Part shown: positions 8,805 through 17,904 of the stretch, piece after piece
Numbering within the stretch: position 1 is the stretch's first letter
How the letters are laid out: each line of letters starts with the position of its first letter
Origin: Streptomyces dengpaensis
GTDB lineage: Bacteria > Actinomycetota > Actinomycetes > Streptomycetales > Streptomycetaceae
Direction of reading: 5' to 3'
NCBI RefSeq assembly: GCF_002946835.1
Contig: NZ_CP026652.1
Span: forward strand, 2,976,001-3,040,000
Length of the DNA stretch: 64,000 bases
Made by a program: the position numbers and the translations under genes
The notes under the pieces: model-generated
What the model was told of the DNA's origin: nothing
Seen by the model: the letters and a program-made list of their open reading frames with translations, nothing else
The model's database searches: none

Positions 8805-9899
8805 CTACTTGGTGGTGCACTCCGGCAGGTCGGCCGTCCTGCCGGAGTTGATGTCCTTGAGGGCGCTCATCGCGTCGTCGATGGTGTCGACCTTGACGAG
8901 CGTGAGCCCCTCGGGGGTGTCCATCGCGGCGGCCGCGCAGTTGTCCTTGGGCGTCAGGAAGTACTGGGCGCCCTTCTCGCGCGCGCCGACCGTCTTCATC
9001 GCGATGCCGCCGATCGGGCCGACCTTGCCGTTGTCGTCGATGGTGCCGGTGCCCGCCACGAACGTGCCGCCGGTGAGGTTGCCCGGGGTGAGCTTGTCCA
9101 CGATGCCGAGCGCGAACATCAGGCCCGCGCTCGGTCCGCCGACGTCGGCGAGCTTGATGTCGATGGTGAACGGGAACGTGTGGTCGGTCCCGGCCGAGAT
9201 CCCGACGATCGCCCGGTCCGTTCCGCCGTCGTCGGACTTGGCCGTGGTGATCGTCACGTCCTTGGTCACGGTCGCCGTCTTGTTCTCCTTCTCGGCGGCG
9301 GCCTGCTCCTTGGCGGGAACGATCGTGAAGACGACCTTGTCGCCCGGCTTGTGCTCGGTGACGAGCTTCGCGACGTCGTCGGGTGCCTTCACCGTCGTAC
9401 CGTCGACGGCCTTGATGACGTCCCCGGCGTGCAGCCTGCCTTCGGCCGGGGAGCCCTTGAGCACGGTGGAGACGATCACCCAGGACTTCACCGGGATGTC
9501 CAGCTCCTTCAGAGCCGCCACCTTGGCGCTCTCCTGGGACTGGCTGAACTCCTCGGCGTTCTCCTGCGTCGACTGCTCCTCGGTCTTGCCGTCCGGGTAG
9601 AGGGTGTCGTGCGGCACGACCCTGTTGTCATGCGCGAGCCACCCGTACACGGCCTCGACGAGGTTCATGTTGTAGTCGGCGCTGGTGACGCGCACCGTGG
9701 TCATGTTCAGGTGCCCGGTGGTCGGATACGTCTTGCGCCCGGAGATCTGCAGCACCGGCTCGCCGTCGTGCTCGCCCAGCGTGTTCACCGTGGGGCCCGG
9801 TGACATCTCCGAGTACGGCACTTTGATGAACACTCCCGCGCACAGGAGCGCGATCAGGATCAGAGTGGAGGCGAGCATCGTCGCGGTGCGGCGTGGCAT
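8805..9899 (-). CDS. membrane-anchored PDZ and Lon-type (S16) protease
   Basis: The 364-residue protein begins with one hydrophobic anchor (residues 8-27). A PDZ domain follows at about 140-200 (VLKGSPAEGRLHAGDVIKAVDG). A C-terminal Lon-type S16 domain ends the protein. The catalytic Ser is in GGPSAG (near residue 264) and the Lys in GGIAMK (near 307), the S16 Ser-Lys dyad. It matches the YlbL/SdrC-like family of surface proteases with the active site outside the membrane. The substrate is unknown. The start has no strong ribosome site, but the anchor fixes the N-terminus closely. Confidence 0.92.
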   Translation of the reverse strand: MPRRTATMLASTLILIALLCAGVFIKVPYSEMSPGPTVNTLGEHDGEPVLQISGRKTYPTTGHLNMTTVRVTSADYNMNLVEAVYGWLAHDNRVVPHDTLYPDGKTEEQSTQENAEEFSQSQESAKVAALKELDIPVKSWVIVSTVLKGSPAEGRLHAGDVIKAVDGTTVKAPDDVAKLVTEHKPGDKVVFTIVPAKEQAAAEKENKTATVTKDVTITTAKSDDGGTDRAIVGISAGTDHTFPFTIDIKLADVGGPSAGLMFALGIVDKLTPGNLTGGTFVAGTGTIDDNGKVGPIGGIAMKTVGAREKGAQYFLTPKDNCAAAAMDTPEGLTLVKVDTIDDAMSALKDINSGRTADLPECTTK

Positions 9900-9948
9900 G
9901 GAACGACAGTACGGGACAGTGCTGTCAGTGCACCGTCGGGGCCGTCCC

Positions 9949-10017
9949 TACGAGGGCGGACGGGGCGTGCGTACGAGGGCGGACCGGGCACGCGTACGAG
10001 GGCGTTTCGTACCAGGG
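9949..10017. repeat. 23-bp tandem repeat, three units
   Basis: TACGAGGGCGG-type units start at 9949, 9972 and 9995 with period 23. The third unit is divergent. The array lies in the gap upstream of the PDZ protease gene, where no gene is seen. Confidence 0.7.
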
Positions 10018-10071
10018 CCGTGCTGATGAGGTGGGCCGGGGGCGCGCGTACGGGGGCCGGCGCGCGCGGGC

Positions 10072-10275
10072 TCAGAGGGCGTCGGAGGGGGACTTCTCCC
10101 TGGGTCGAACCCTTTCGGCGGTCTCGGCCCTCTCCATGGCTTCACGGAAGCGCATGTATCCCGCGAGCTCCATGTCGTCTCCCGCCGCCTTGCGATTCCG
10201 GCCGGCCCAACTGCCCCACAGTCCGGCACCGATCGCGGCGATAAGCGGAATCAGCAACCAGGCGAGCGCCGCCAT
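10072..10275 (-). CDS. small single-helix membrane protein
   Basis: This 67-residue protein has one N-terminal hydrophobic helix (residues 4-24), the motif GSWAGRNRK and a charged cytoplasmic tail (MRFREAMERAETAERVRP). A good GGGAGG site sits 6 nt before the ATG. I recall similar short proteins at this locus in other streptomycetes. No function can be assigned. Between it and moaE (10276-10508) there are only imperfect direct repeats of GGTCAGCCCTCGG near 10396, 10440 and 10474, and no further gene. Confidence 0.75.
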   Translation of the reverse strand: MAALAWLLIPLIAAIGAGLWGSWAGRNRKAAGDDMELAGYMRFREAMERAETAERVRPREKSPSDAL

Positions 10276-10508
10276 GTCGACCTCCCAACCCCATGAGCGA
10301 CCGCAACTGAGTGATCAGCAGATTAACCATCCACTGCGTTAACGCTCACGGCAGGGCCCCGGTTACGCAACCGGAGGGCGAGAGGGTGGTTGCTCAGCCC
10401 TCGGGGGCGTCCTTGGAGGCGTCCATGGGGGGCGGGTTGGTCAGCCCTCGGCGGCGTCCTCGGGGGCAGGTCGGTCAGCCCTCGACGGTGAGGAGAGGCC
10501 GGTCGGGC

Positions 10509-10970
10509 TCAGCAAGCACCGACCCATTCCTCCGTACCGTCGGAGAACTTCTGGTGCTTCCAGATCGGCACTTCGTGCTTCAGGTCGTCGATGAGCTTGC
10601 GGCACGCCTCAAAGGCCTCACCACGGTGCGGACACGACACCGCGACGACGACGGCGAGATCCCCGACACCCAGTTCCCCGACACGATGAACGGCGGCCAA
10701 CGCCCGCACGGGATACTCGGCGACCACCTTCTCGGCGATCCGCCGCATCTCCGCCTCGGCACTGGGATGACACGAATACCCCAGCTCATCGACATCGGCG
10801 CCGCCGTCATGATTCCGGACGGTCCCCACGAACAGCGCGGTCCCTCCGGCGGAGTCGTCCCCCACGGCCTTGAAGACCTCGTCCAGAGAGAGCGGCGTCT
10901 CACGAATGGCGATCAACTTGATCGCGTCCTGCGCCGCCTGCTCACCGGGATGATCGTTCGTGAATGCCAT
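10509..10970 (-). CDS. moaE: molybdopterin synthase catalytic subunit MoaE
   Basis: This is the 153-residue large subunit of molybdopterin synthase. With thiocarboxylated MoaD it converts precursor Z (cPMP) to molybdopterin in the cytoplasm. Family blocks are GGTALFVGTVRNHDGG, the AEVVAEYPVRALAAVHRVGELGVGD-like core, and HRGEAF followed by KHEVPIWKHQ, which holds the catalytic Lys. The start at 10970 has GGGGG just upstream and begins at the conserved domain. No other moa genes are adjacent; moeZ, the likely MoaD activating enzyme, is 33 kb away. Confidence 0.93.
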   Translation of the reverse strand: MAFTNDHPGEQAAQDAIKLIAIRETPLSLDEVFKAVGDDSAGGTALFVGTVRNHDGGADVDELGYSCHPSAEAEMRRIAEKVVAEYPVRALAAVHRVGELGVGDLAVVVAVSCPHRGEAFEACRKLIDDLKHEVPIWKHQKFSDGTEEWVGAC

Positions 10971-11017
10971 GCCCCCATCGTGCCCCACGCCACTGACAAC
11001 ACGAAATGGACAGATCC

Positions 11018-11212
11018 TGCAGCCCGTCCGGCGTTTTTTCGAGGACGGGGCCGGCATGTCTCAGCCGGTCCGGCGTGCGAGGACGAGGCCGGCATCTCTC
11101 AGCCCGTCCGGCGTGCGAGGACGAGCCGTTCAGGCCGAAGCGGAGGGCTGGGGGCGGCAGACCCCAGCTTCGGGAACGGGCAGCGGCGGCGGGGGCGAAA
11201 ATCCCTCGGTCC
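11018..11212. repeat. intergenic repeats between moaE and the SDR gene
   Basis: Three direct copies of the CAGCC[C/G]GTCCGGCGT unit followed by GAGGACG lie at about 11020, 11062 and 11100. A GC-rich dyad (GGGCTGGGGG with ACCCCAGC) follows. This is the same family as at 2743 and 59356. No gene is seen. Confidence 0.7.
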
Positions 11213-12325
11213 TCAGACCCCCCGCCGAGCCTTCCGAGCCCGCCGCACCACGGCAGCCGCACCCAGCAGAGCGACCGTCGCCCCCGCGGCTCCCGCCGCG
11301 GTCGCGTCCTTCCGCCCGAGCCGCCGCCCCGCCACGGTATGCCGCCCGGCAACCTCTTCCAGCAGCTCCTCGAGAACCTCCTCATTGGTCCACTGCGGCC
11401 GCCACCCGGCGTCATGCAGCCGACTCCCGCTCACCACCCAGGGATACATCGTGTAGGCCAGATCCCCGGCAGGCGAAGGAGTGAGCCCAATCCGGTGAAG
11501 CCGGGCGGCCGCCCCCAGAGCGACCGCGGACGGCAACTCCATCCGCCGGATCCCGCTCAGCTCCTCGACCTCCTCCTGCTCCAGCCACCCGTCGCACCCG
11601 ACGGCCAGTTCCCCGTCCACCTTGTCGACGACGGCGTACTCCAGGGCGCTGCACAGATCCTCGACATGGCAGAACTGCCAGGCGGGCCGCGACCCCGCCA
11701 CCACCAACAGCCGCGGCGACTCGAAGTACCTGGTCAGAGCGGTGTCGGTGCCTCCGACCAGCACGGCGGGCCGTACGACGGTGACATTAAGTCCGGGATG
11801 CGCTCGTGGCGCCCGCCGCGCGAGCCGCTCGATCTCCAGGAGGTCACCGACCCCCGTGGCCTCGGCCGTCGCCCGCAGTTCGGCGTCTTCGGAGAGGGGC
11901 AGTTCGTTGTCCGGCAGCGCCCCGTAGACCATCGCGGAGGTGCACAGCACCACCCGGTGGACCCCGGCCGCCGCGGCCGCCGTGAGAACGGTCTGAGTCC
12001 CCCGGACGTTGTACGCCGTCCGGGCCGCCGCGTCCGTCTCCAGATCGAGGTCCAGGGCGAGGTGCACCACGACGTCCGCGCCGCGCAGCTTCTCGGCGAT
12101 CGCCGGGTCCCGCACGTCCAGGATGTGCCAGTGGGCGGCCGCGCACTCGCCGCGCCGCTCGTCGATGGCGATGACCTGCTTGATCTCCTCGCTCGCGGCA
12201 AGCCGCTCGGTGAGCAGCGCGCCCACGCCCGACGCGGCTCCGGTGACCGCGACGACGGGTCCGCGGGCGGTCGGGCTGGTTGAGTGGTTTCGCGCTGCGC
12301 GAACCTGTGGATCTGGGGAACTCAC
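11213..12325 (-). CDS. SDR-family NAD-dependent epimerase/dehydratase-like protein
   Basis: The 370-residue protein has an extended-SDR fold. A Rossmann motif (VTGAASGVGALL, near residue 26) is followed by DVRDP and a VYG block in which Tyr sits in SAMVYGALPD. A C-terminal WRPQW block precedes a hydrophobic, basic tail (GATVALLGAAAVVRRARKARRG) that may anchor it to the membrane. The YxxxK active-site Lys is not clear, so catalytic competence is uncertain. GTG 12325 is preferred over ATG 12388 because GGAG lies 7 nt upstream. It is divergent from the metalloprotease gene at 12516. Confidence 0.83.
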   Translation of the reverse strand: MSSPDPQVRAARNHSTSPTARGPVVAVTGAASGVGALLTERLAASEEIKQVIAIDERRGECAAAHWHILDVRDPAIAEKLRGADVVVHLALDLDLETDAAARTAYNVRGTQTVLTAAAAAGVHRVVLCTSAMVYGALPDNELPLSEDAELRATAEATGVGDLLEIERLARRAPRAHPGLNVTVVRPAVLVGGTDTALTRYFESPRLLVVAGSRPAWQFCHVEDLCSALEYAVVDKVDGELAVGCDGWLEQEEVEELSGIRRMELPSAVALGAAARLHRIGLTPSPAGDLAYTMYPWVVSGSRLHDAGWRPQWTNEEVLEELLEEVAGRHTVAGRRLGRKDATAAGAAGATVALLGAAAVVRRARKARRGV

Positions 12326-12515
12326 CGGGCGTCTCCAGCGGTTGTCTTCAGTAACGGCCGCGTGAGACGCGTCCGTACCAGGTGGCATCCATCCTGCCGC
12401 AGGCCGGGAGTCGGCGAAGCATCGAGGCCCGATCGGGCTGGGGTGTCTACGCTGGGTGGTGTTGTGGGCAGCCGCCGTCGGAACGAACCGGCGGCCTTAC
12501 CAGCCGAGGAACCCC

Positions 12516-13949
12516 GTGAGTGACACCCCATTCGGATTCGGCCTTCCGCCGGAGGAGCCGGAGAACGGCGACGAGGGCAAGAAGAAGGACCAGCAGGGCG
12601 GCGGTGGTGGTCAGGGACCGTTCGGTTTCGGGCTGCCCGGAGCCGGCGGTCCCGGAGCGGACAATCCGCTCGCAGCCATGTTCGGATCCATGAACCCCAA
12701 CGACCTGGGCGCCGCGTTCCAGCAGCTGGGCCAGATGCTCTCGTACGAGGGCGGCCCGGTGAACTGGGACATGGCCAAGCAGATCGCCCGCCAGACGGTC
12801 TCCCAGGGCACCGCTGACGGCACCAAGGACGCGAGCGTCGGCCCCGCCGAGCGCATCGCGGTCGAGGAGGCCGTGCGCCTGGCCGACCTGTGGCTGGACG
12901 ACGCGACGTCCCTGCCCTCCGGTGCGGGCTCCGCCCTGGCGTGGAGCCGCGCGGAGTGGGTCGAGGCGACCCTTCCCGTGTGGAAGGAGCTCGTCGACCC
13001 GGTGGCCGAGCGCGTCGGCGCGGCCATGGGCGACGTCCTGCCGGAGGAGATGCAGGCCATGGCGGGCCCGCTCATCGGCATGATGCGCTCCATGGGCGGC
13101 GCCATGTTCGGCACGCAGATCGGGCAGGCCCTGGGCGTGCTCGCGGGCGAGGTCGTCGGCTCGACCGACATCGGCCTGCCGCTCGGCCCGGCCGGCAAGG
13201 CCGCGCTGCTGCCGCTGAACATCGAGTCGTTCGGCAAGGACCTGGGCATCCCCCAGGAGGAGGTGCGGCTCTACCTCGCCCTGCGCGAGGCCGCCCACCA
13301 GCGCCTCTTCGCGCACGTGCCGTGGCTGCGCTCGCACCTGTTCGGGGCGGTCGAGGGCTACGCGCGCGGGATCAAGGTCGACACGGCCAAGCTGGAGGAC
13401 GTGGTCGGCCAGTTCGACCCGCAGAACCCCGAGGAGCTGCAGCAGGCGCTCCAGCAGGGCATGTTCCAGCCGGAGGACACCCCGGAGCAGAAGCTCGCGC
13501 TGGCCCGCCTGGAGACGGCTCTCGCGCTCGTCGAGGGCTGGGTGGACGCGGTCGTGCACGCGGCCGCCAAGCCGCGTCTGTCGTCCGCGGACGCGCTGCG
13601 TGAGACGCTCCGCCGCCGCCGTGCCACGGGCGGTCCCGCCGAGCAGACCTTCGCCACGCTGATCGGCCTGGAGCTGCGTCCGCGCCGGCTGCGGGACGCG
13701 TCGCGCCTGTGGGCTTCGCTCACCGACGCGCGTGGTGTCGACGGCCGTGACGGCCTGTGGGCCCACCCGGACATGCTGCCGACCGCGTCCGACCTGGACG
13801 ACCCGGACGGCTTCGTGCACCGCGAGCAGCTGGACTTCTCCGAGATCGACAAGATGCTCGGCGAGGCGGCGAGCGGCTCCGGTGACAAGCCGAATCTGAA
13901 GAAGGACGACGCCGCCGAGGACGGCGCAAAGGGCGACGAGGCCGAGTGA
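12516..13949 (+). CDS. DUF2342 zinc-dependent metalloprotease-like protein
   Basis: The 477-residue protein belongs to the actinobacterial DUF2342 family, annotated as zinc-dependent metalloproteases or putative hydrolases. The start has a Gly-rich linker (GGGGGQGPFGFGLPGAGG). The core contains GTQIGQALGVLAGEVVG and LREAAHQRLF, the presumed active-site helix, near residue 268. The tail is acidic and Lys-rich. No signal peptide is seen, so a cytoplasmic location is likely. The GTG start has GAGG 7 nt upstream. Its TGA overlaps the Nudix start by 4 nt, so the pair is translationally coupled. Confidence 0.87.
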   Translation: MSDTPFGFGLPPEEPENGDEGKKKDQQGGGGGQGPFGFGLPGAGGPGADNPLAAMFGSMNPNDLGAAFQQLGQMLSYEGGPVNWDMAKQIARQTVSQGTADGTKDASVGPAERIAVEEAVRLADLWLDDATSLPSGAGSALAWSRAEWVEATLPVWKELVDPVAERVGAAMGDVLPEEMQAMAGPLIGMMRSMGGAMFGTQIGQALGVLAGEVVGSTDIGLPLGPAGKAALLPLNIESFGKDLGIPQEEVRLYLALREAAHQRLFAHVPWLRSHLFGAVEGYARGIKVDTAKLEDVVGQFDPQNPEELQQALQQGMFQPEDTPEQKLALARLETALALVEGWVDAVVHAAAKPRLSSADALRETLRRRRATGGPAEQTFATLIGLELRPRRLRDASRLWASLTDARGVDGRDGLWAHPDMLPTASDLDDPDGFVHREQLDFSEIDKMLGEAASGSGDKPNLKKDDAAEDGAKGDEAE

Positions 13950-14467
13950 CCCTCCACGACGACGCGGTCCTCGTACTGAAGAGCTACGAGGACCAGGAAG
14001 AGCTGCGCCAGGCCTACCTGGACCACCTCGCCGGGCACCCCGACGGCACCTGGAAGTCCTGCACGTCCGGGCATGTCACGGCGAGCGCCCTGGTTATCGA
14101 CCCGCCGCGCGGCCGGGTCCTGCTGACGCTGCACCGCAAGCTCCAGATGTGGCTCCAGATGGGCGGCCACTGCGAGCCGGACGACGCGACGCTGGCCGCC
14201 GCGGCGCTGCGCGAGGCGACCGAGGAATCCGGGATCCCGGGCCTGACGCTGCTGTCGGGCGGTCCCGTCCGTCTGGACCGGCATCCCATCCCGGACCCGT
14301 GCACCCAGCACCTGGACGTGCAGTACGCGACGCTCGCCCCGGGGAAGACGGAGGCGGCGATCAGCGACGAGTCTCTGGACCTGCGCTGGTTCACGTACGA
14401 CGAGGTCGCGCAGGTGGCCGACGCGTCGGTCGTACGGCTCGTCGAGGCGACCCGCGCACGGCTGTGA
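13946..14467 (+). CDS. Nudix hydrolase
   Basis: The 173-residue protein carries a Nudix-type helix (MGGHCEPDD then REATEESGI, about residues 70-96). The glycine-to-Glu spacing differs by one residue from the classical box, as in other actinobacterial members. It should hydrolyse a nucleoside diphosphate linked to another moiety; the substrate cannot be told. Start codon and upstream stop overlap as GTGA, implying coupling with the DUF2342 gene. Confidence 0.9.
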   Translation: MTLHDDAVLVLKSYEDQEELRQAYLDHLAGHPDGTWKSCTSGHVTASALVIDPPRGRVLLTLHRKLQMWLQMGGHCEPDDATLAAAALREATEESGIPGLTLLSGGPVRLDRHPIPDPCTQHLDVQYATLAPGKTEAAISDESLDLRWFTYDEVAQVADASVVRLVEATRARL

Positions 14468-14502
14468 CCGCGTACGCGACCAAGGTGTAAGGCGACCAAC
14501 GT

Positions 14503-14538
14503 GTAAGGGGCGACCGCCCATTGGCGGTCGCCCCTTAC
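14503..14538. terminator. bidirectional terminator, Nudix gene / AIM24 operon
   Basis: A perfect 16-bp stem (14503-14518 with 14523-14538) and 4-nt loop lie between convergent genes, with GTTT on the plus side. Confidence 0.85.
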
Positions 14539-14563
14539 GTTTGCTTCCTGGACGGTCGGGCGC

Positions 14564-15319
14564 TCAGCTCCAGACGTTGCCCTGGTTCTGCCCGTGCGCC
14601 CCGTGCTGGCCCATGCCGTACTGGGCGCGCACCCCCTGGCCGATCACGGCGTTCTGCGGCGGCAGCAACTCGCTGGGCTGGATGAGCGCGTAGCCCTGGC
14701 CCATGAAGCTGAGCTCCCAGCCCTCACCGGTGTTGCCGCGCCGCCGCCACACTCCGGAGGAGTGGGTCTGTGCCTGCATCTGTACGCGCAGACTCGTGGA
14801 CCACGCGACGATCGCGTCGGCGTCGCAGTTGACGTACCGGTCCGGCGTGACCTGCATCATCAGCGGCATTCCGGAGGTCATCAGCGCGACCTTGCCGCGC
14901 CCCGTGATGTTGAGCTGGTACTTGCCGGAGCCGGAGATGCCGTACTGGCTGTCCACGGCGATGACTTCGTGGTGCAGCCCGGAGTCCATCGCCAGGACGT
15001 AGCTGCTGTCGACGGTGAGGCCGTCCTGGTCCACGTCCATGACGTGCACGTGCTGGGCGAGGTTGGCGAGGTAGACCGTCCCCTGCCCGTGACAGCGCAT
15101 CAGGTCGAGGCCCTCACCGGTGTGCGCACGCGCGCGGCCCTGGCTGTTGCTCTGGTACTCGGCGTCGAACTCGACGAGGCCCTGGTACGCGACCATGGTG
15201 CCCTTGCGGGCGAGGATGTCGTCGTGGCCCTCCAGGGCCACGCGCAGCATCTGCTTGTTCTGCAGGCTCCAGCGCTCCTGGGTCTGCTGTTCGTTGTAGC
15301 CGAAAATCGGGCTCTGCAT
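14564..15319 (-). CDS. AIM24-family protein (third gene of operon)
   Basis: The 251-residue protein has the AIM24/TIGR00266 beta-rich fold, with repeated blocks such as ARKGTMVAYQGLVEF, LMRCHGQGTVYLA and GSGKYQLNITGRGKVAL. The C-terminus is Gln/Gly/His-rich (QYGMGQHGAHGQNQG). In eukaryotes AIM24 supports mitochondrial inner-membrane organisation; the role of bacterial members is unknown. It is the last of three AIM24 genes, 16 nt below the previous stop. Confidence 0.88.
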   Translation of the reverse strand: MQSPIFGYNEQQTQERWSLQNKQMLRVALEGHDDILARKGTMVAYQGLVEFDAEYQSNSQGRARAHTGEGLDLMRCHGQGTVYLANLAQHVHVMDVDQDGLTVDSSYVLAMDSGLHHEVIAVDSQYGISGSGKYQLNITGRGKVALMTSGMPLMMQVTPDRYVNCDADAIVAWSTSLRVQMQAQTHSSGVWRRRGNTGEGWELSFMGQGYALIQPSELLPPQNAVIGQGVRAQYGMGQHGAHGQNQGNVWS

Positions 15320-15335
15320 GGTGTGTGGCTCCCCC

Positions 15336-16016
15336 TCAGCCCCGGATCCGGAGGCGGTCGGTGCTGTCCTCGCTGGGCTGGACGACGACGATGCCCTGCC
15401 CGGAGAACGCCATCTGGAACGCCTCGCCGCTGCCGCGTCCGATCAGCGACTGCGCCTTGAAGCTGCGCTTGCCCTTCACCTTGAGGTTCGGGGACCAGGC
15501 GACGAGCGCGTCCGGATCGACGTACGTCTCGTCCTCACCTCTGCCGCAGTCGACGACGATCGGCTTGCCGCGGGAGGTCAGCGCGACCCAGCCCTGGCCG
15601 GAGATCTTGGTGTTCCACAGGCCCTGTCCGGCGAACTTGGCGAGCCCCTTCACCCGCTCCACGCCCCACTGGAGGTGCGCGTCGAAGGCGAGCAGGTTGG
15701 TGGCGTTGACGGAGATCGCGTCCCCGTTGAGGTTGATGACGACGACGTTCGCTCCGTAGTCGGAGAGGTAGAGCAGGCCGTCACCGGAGCACTTCATCAG
15801 GGGCGCGCCCTCGCCGGTGGCCCAGTCGCGTGCGATCTGGCGTACGGCGGGCGGGTTGGGCTCGTACTGGACGAACCCTTCGTAGGCGACCATCGACCCC
15901 ACGCGCGCGAGGAGGTCGTTTCCGGTCTGCATGGCGACCTTCAGCATGTGGTTGCCGTGGTTCTCCATGCGGGCGGAGACGGGGGCCGGGGCGAAGCCCG
16001 CGAGTGGCTGGTTCAT
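15336..16016 (-). CDS. AIM24-family protein (second gene of operon)
   Basis: The 226-residue AIM24 paralogue has the same block order as its neighbours (ARVGSMVAYEGFVQY, LMKCSGDGLLYLSDYGANV, GLWNTKISGQGWVAL, AFSGQGIVVVQPSE) and no extra domain. It starts 11 nt below the TerD-AIM24 gene and ends 16 nt above the next, so one transcript is likely. It has no signal peptide or clear membrane segment. Confidence 0.88.
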   Translation of the reverse strand: MNQPLAGFAPAPVSARMENHGNHMLKVAMQTGNDLLARVGSMVAYEGFVQYEPNPPAVRQIARDWATGEGAPLMKCSGDGLLYLSDYGANVVVINLNGDAISVNATNLLAFDAHLQWGVERVKGLAKFAGQGLWNTKISGQGWVALTSRGKPIVVDCGRGEDETYVDPDALVAWSPNLKVKGKRSFKAQSLIGRGSGEAFQMAFSGQGIVVVQPSEDSTDRLRIRG

Positions 16017-16027
16017 GACGGGCTCCC

Positions 16028-17782
16028 TCAGACCTCGTACGGCTGGACGACGATGAAATTGCCGGGCGCGGCACGGAATTGCAGGTTCACGCTCTCCCCG
16101 GAGTCGCCCGGATAGGCGTTGCGGCGCATCCGCACCTGGCTGGAGACGACCACCTGCGCGGCCGCGGACCAGGCGACCACGGCGTTGCAGTCGGCGAACG
16201 TAGTGGGCGTCACGGGCAGGACGACGGGCGCGCCGTGCGTCTTCACGACGATGGTGCCGGTGCCCTGGAACTGCATCGTGAACAGCGCGCCACCAGGGAT
16301 GCCGTGGCCCTCGATGCGGCGGACCTCGTACTGGAGGGACTCGTCGAAGGCGAGGACGTTCTCCGCGGAGACACAGATCGCGTCGCCCTGGAGCTCGATG
16401 GGGTGCAGCATCGTGGAGTCCTCGGCGAGGAACACCTGGCCCTGGCCGGTACAGCGCATCAGCTGCATCTCCTGGCCGGTCGCGTTGCCCACGACACGCC
16501 CGGCGAAACCGGCGCCCTTGTAGCTGAAGTCAACCTTGCCCTGGTAGAGCACCATGCTGCCCTGGCGGGCGAGGACGGGCTGCCCGCCGATGCCGAGGTC
16601 GACGCGGACGAGCTTCTTGTTCTGCTGCGTCCACCGCTGACCGGTGGGCGTCTCCTTGAAGGCCCCCAGCGCGGCGGCCACACCGGCACCGCCCTGCGGG
16701 GCGCCCTGGGGCACGCCATACGGAGCGGGGGCGGGGGCGCCGGGCTGGCCCGGGTAGTGTCCGGGCGCCTGGCCCGGGACCTGGCCGTACGGCGGCTGCT
16801 GACCGTAACCGGGGGGCGCGGCCGGCGGCTGCTGACCGTAGCCCGCCGGGGCAGTCGGGGCCTGCTGGCCGTAACCGGGCGGCATGGGAGCCGTCTGGCC
16901 GGGGGGCTGCTGGCCGTAGCCGGGCGGTGGACCGGGCTGCGCGGGCGGCTGCGCGTACGGTGCGGGGCCCGGCGGAGGCACGGTACCGCCCGGCGGCGTG
17001 TGCAGAGGCGCGGCGATGGTCGGCGCGCCGTGCACCGAAGGCGCGGCCGGCGCCGGGGCGGGGGGCGGCGTGGCTCCCGGAGGCGGTGCGAAACCCTGCG
17101 CGGCGGGCTGCGGCGCCGGGGCGGGAGCGGGCGTGGGCGTCGGCGCGGGCGCGGGCTCTGCCGGGGCGGCGAAGGCCGGCGGCGCGGCGGTCTGGGCTGG
17201 CGGGGCGAAGCCCGGCGCGGCACCGGCCTGCGGCTGCTGCGCGGCGGGCTGCTCCTCGGCGACCTCGCCGCCGAAGTTCTTCAGGAGCGCGTCGAGGCCG
17301 CCGTCGAAGCCCTGTCCCACGGCGGCGAAACGCCAGACGTCCTTCAGGTAGAAGTCGCCCAGCATCACGGCACGTTCCGTGGAGAACTCCGCGCCGCTGA
17401 ACGAGTACCGGGCCACCTCCACGCCACCCGCGACGACACGGAGGTAGCCGGGAGCGATCTGCGACATCTGCCCGGCACCGTCGATGGTCGCCGTGAACGA
17501 CAGCTTCTGGATCTTCGCCGGTATCCGGTCGAGCGTGACACGGAAGGACTCCGTGTCGCCCGACTGGGCACCGAGCAGCTGGATGGACTCTTCCGGGGTC
17601 TTCGGCTGGTTGAAGAAGACGAAGTACCGGTCGTCCGAGAGCCGTTCGTCGGCGTCCAGACCGAAGCAGCTGATGTCGAAGGTCAGTCCGGGGCCGTTGA
17701 TCTGCACGCCTACGTACAGATCGGTGCCCGCGGTGAGGTCACTGATCCTGGCCTTGTGGCCGCGTTGGAATTCCCTGGCCAT
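16028..17782 (-). CDS. TerD-AIM24 fusion protein (first gene of operon)
   Basis: The 584-residue protein has three parts. Residues 1-180 are a TerD-type domain (GVQINGPGLTFDISCFGLDADERLSDDRYFVFFNQPKTPE), whose acidic residues probably bind calcium as in tellurite-resistance proteins. Residues 180-370 are a Pro/Ala/Gly/Gln-rich linker with PPGYGQQ repeats. Residues 385-584 are an AIM24 domain. TerD domains mark stress-response modules at the inner face of the membrane. With two further AIM24 genes downstream this looks like one complex. The ATG has no strong GGAGG, but the TerD fold begins at once. Confidence 0.9.
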   Translation of the reverse strand: MAREFQRGHKARISDLTAGTDLYVGVQINGPGLTFDISCFGLDADERLSDDRYFVFFNQPKTPEESIQLLGAQSGDTESFRVTLDRIPAKIQKLSFTATIDGAGQMSQIAPGYLRVVAGGVEVARYSFSGAEFSTERAVMLGDFYLKDVWRFAAVGQGFDGGLDALLKNFGGEVAEEQPAAQQPQAGAAPGFAPPAQTAAPPAFAAPAEPAPAPTPTPAPAPAPQPAAQGFAPPPGATPPPAPAPAAPSVHGAPTIAAPLHTPPGGTVPPPGPAPYAQPPAQPGPPPGYGQQPPGQTAPMPPGYGQQAPTAPAGYGQQPPAAPPGYGQQPPYGQVPGQAPGHYPGQPGAPAPAPYGVPQGAPQGGAGVAAALGAFKETPTGQRWTQQNKKLVRVDLGIGGQPVLARQGSMVLYQGKVDFSYKGAGFAGRVVGNATGQEMQLMRCTGQGQVFLAEDSTMLHPIELQGDAICVSAENVLAFDESLQYEVRRIEGHGIPGGALFTMQFQGTGTIVVKTHGAPVVLPVTPTTFADCNAVVAWSAAAQVVVSSQVRMRRNAYPGDSGESVNLQFRAAPGNFIVVQPYEV

Positions 17783-17904
17783 GCGTAACGACCGTCCCCC
17801 ATCCCGAATGCGAGTGCGTCGCGTCAGGCTAACGGGAATCTCCGGCGGCGGACGAAGCCGGTACAGACCCGGTACACAATCGCCCTACGAAGGCCGGAGC
17901 GCCT

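Noticed and set aside
8680..9600. 306-codon plus-strand frame across the PDZ protease
   Set aside because: Antisense shadow with Ser/Ala-rich composition; the minus strand has the Ser-Lys dyad and PDZ motifs.
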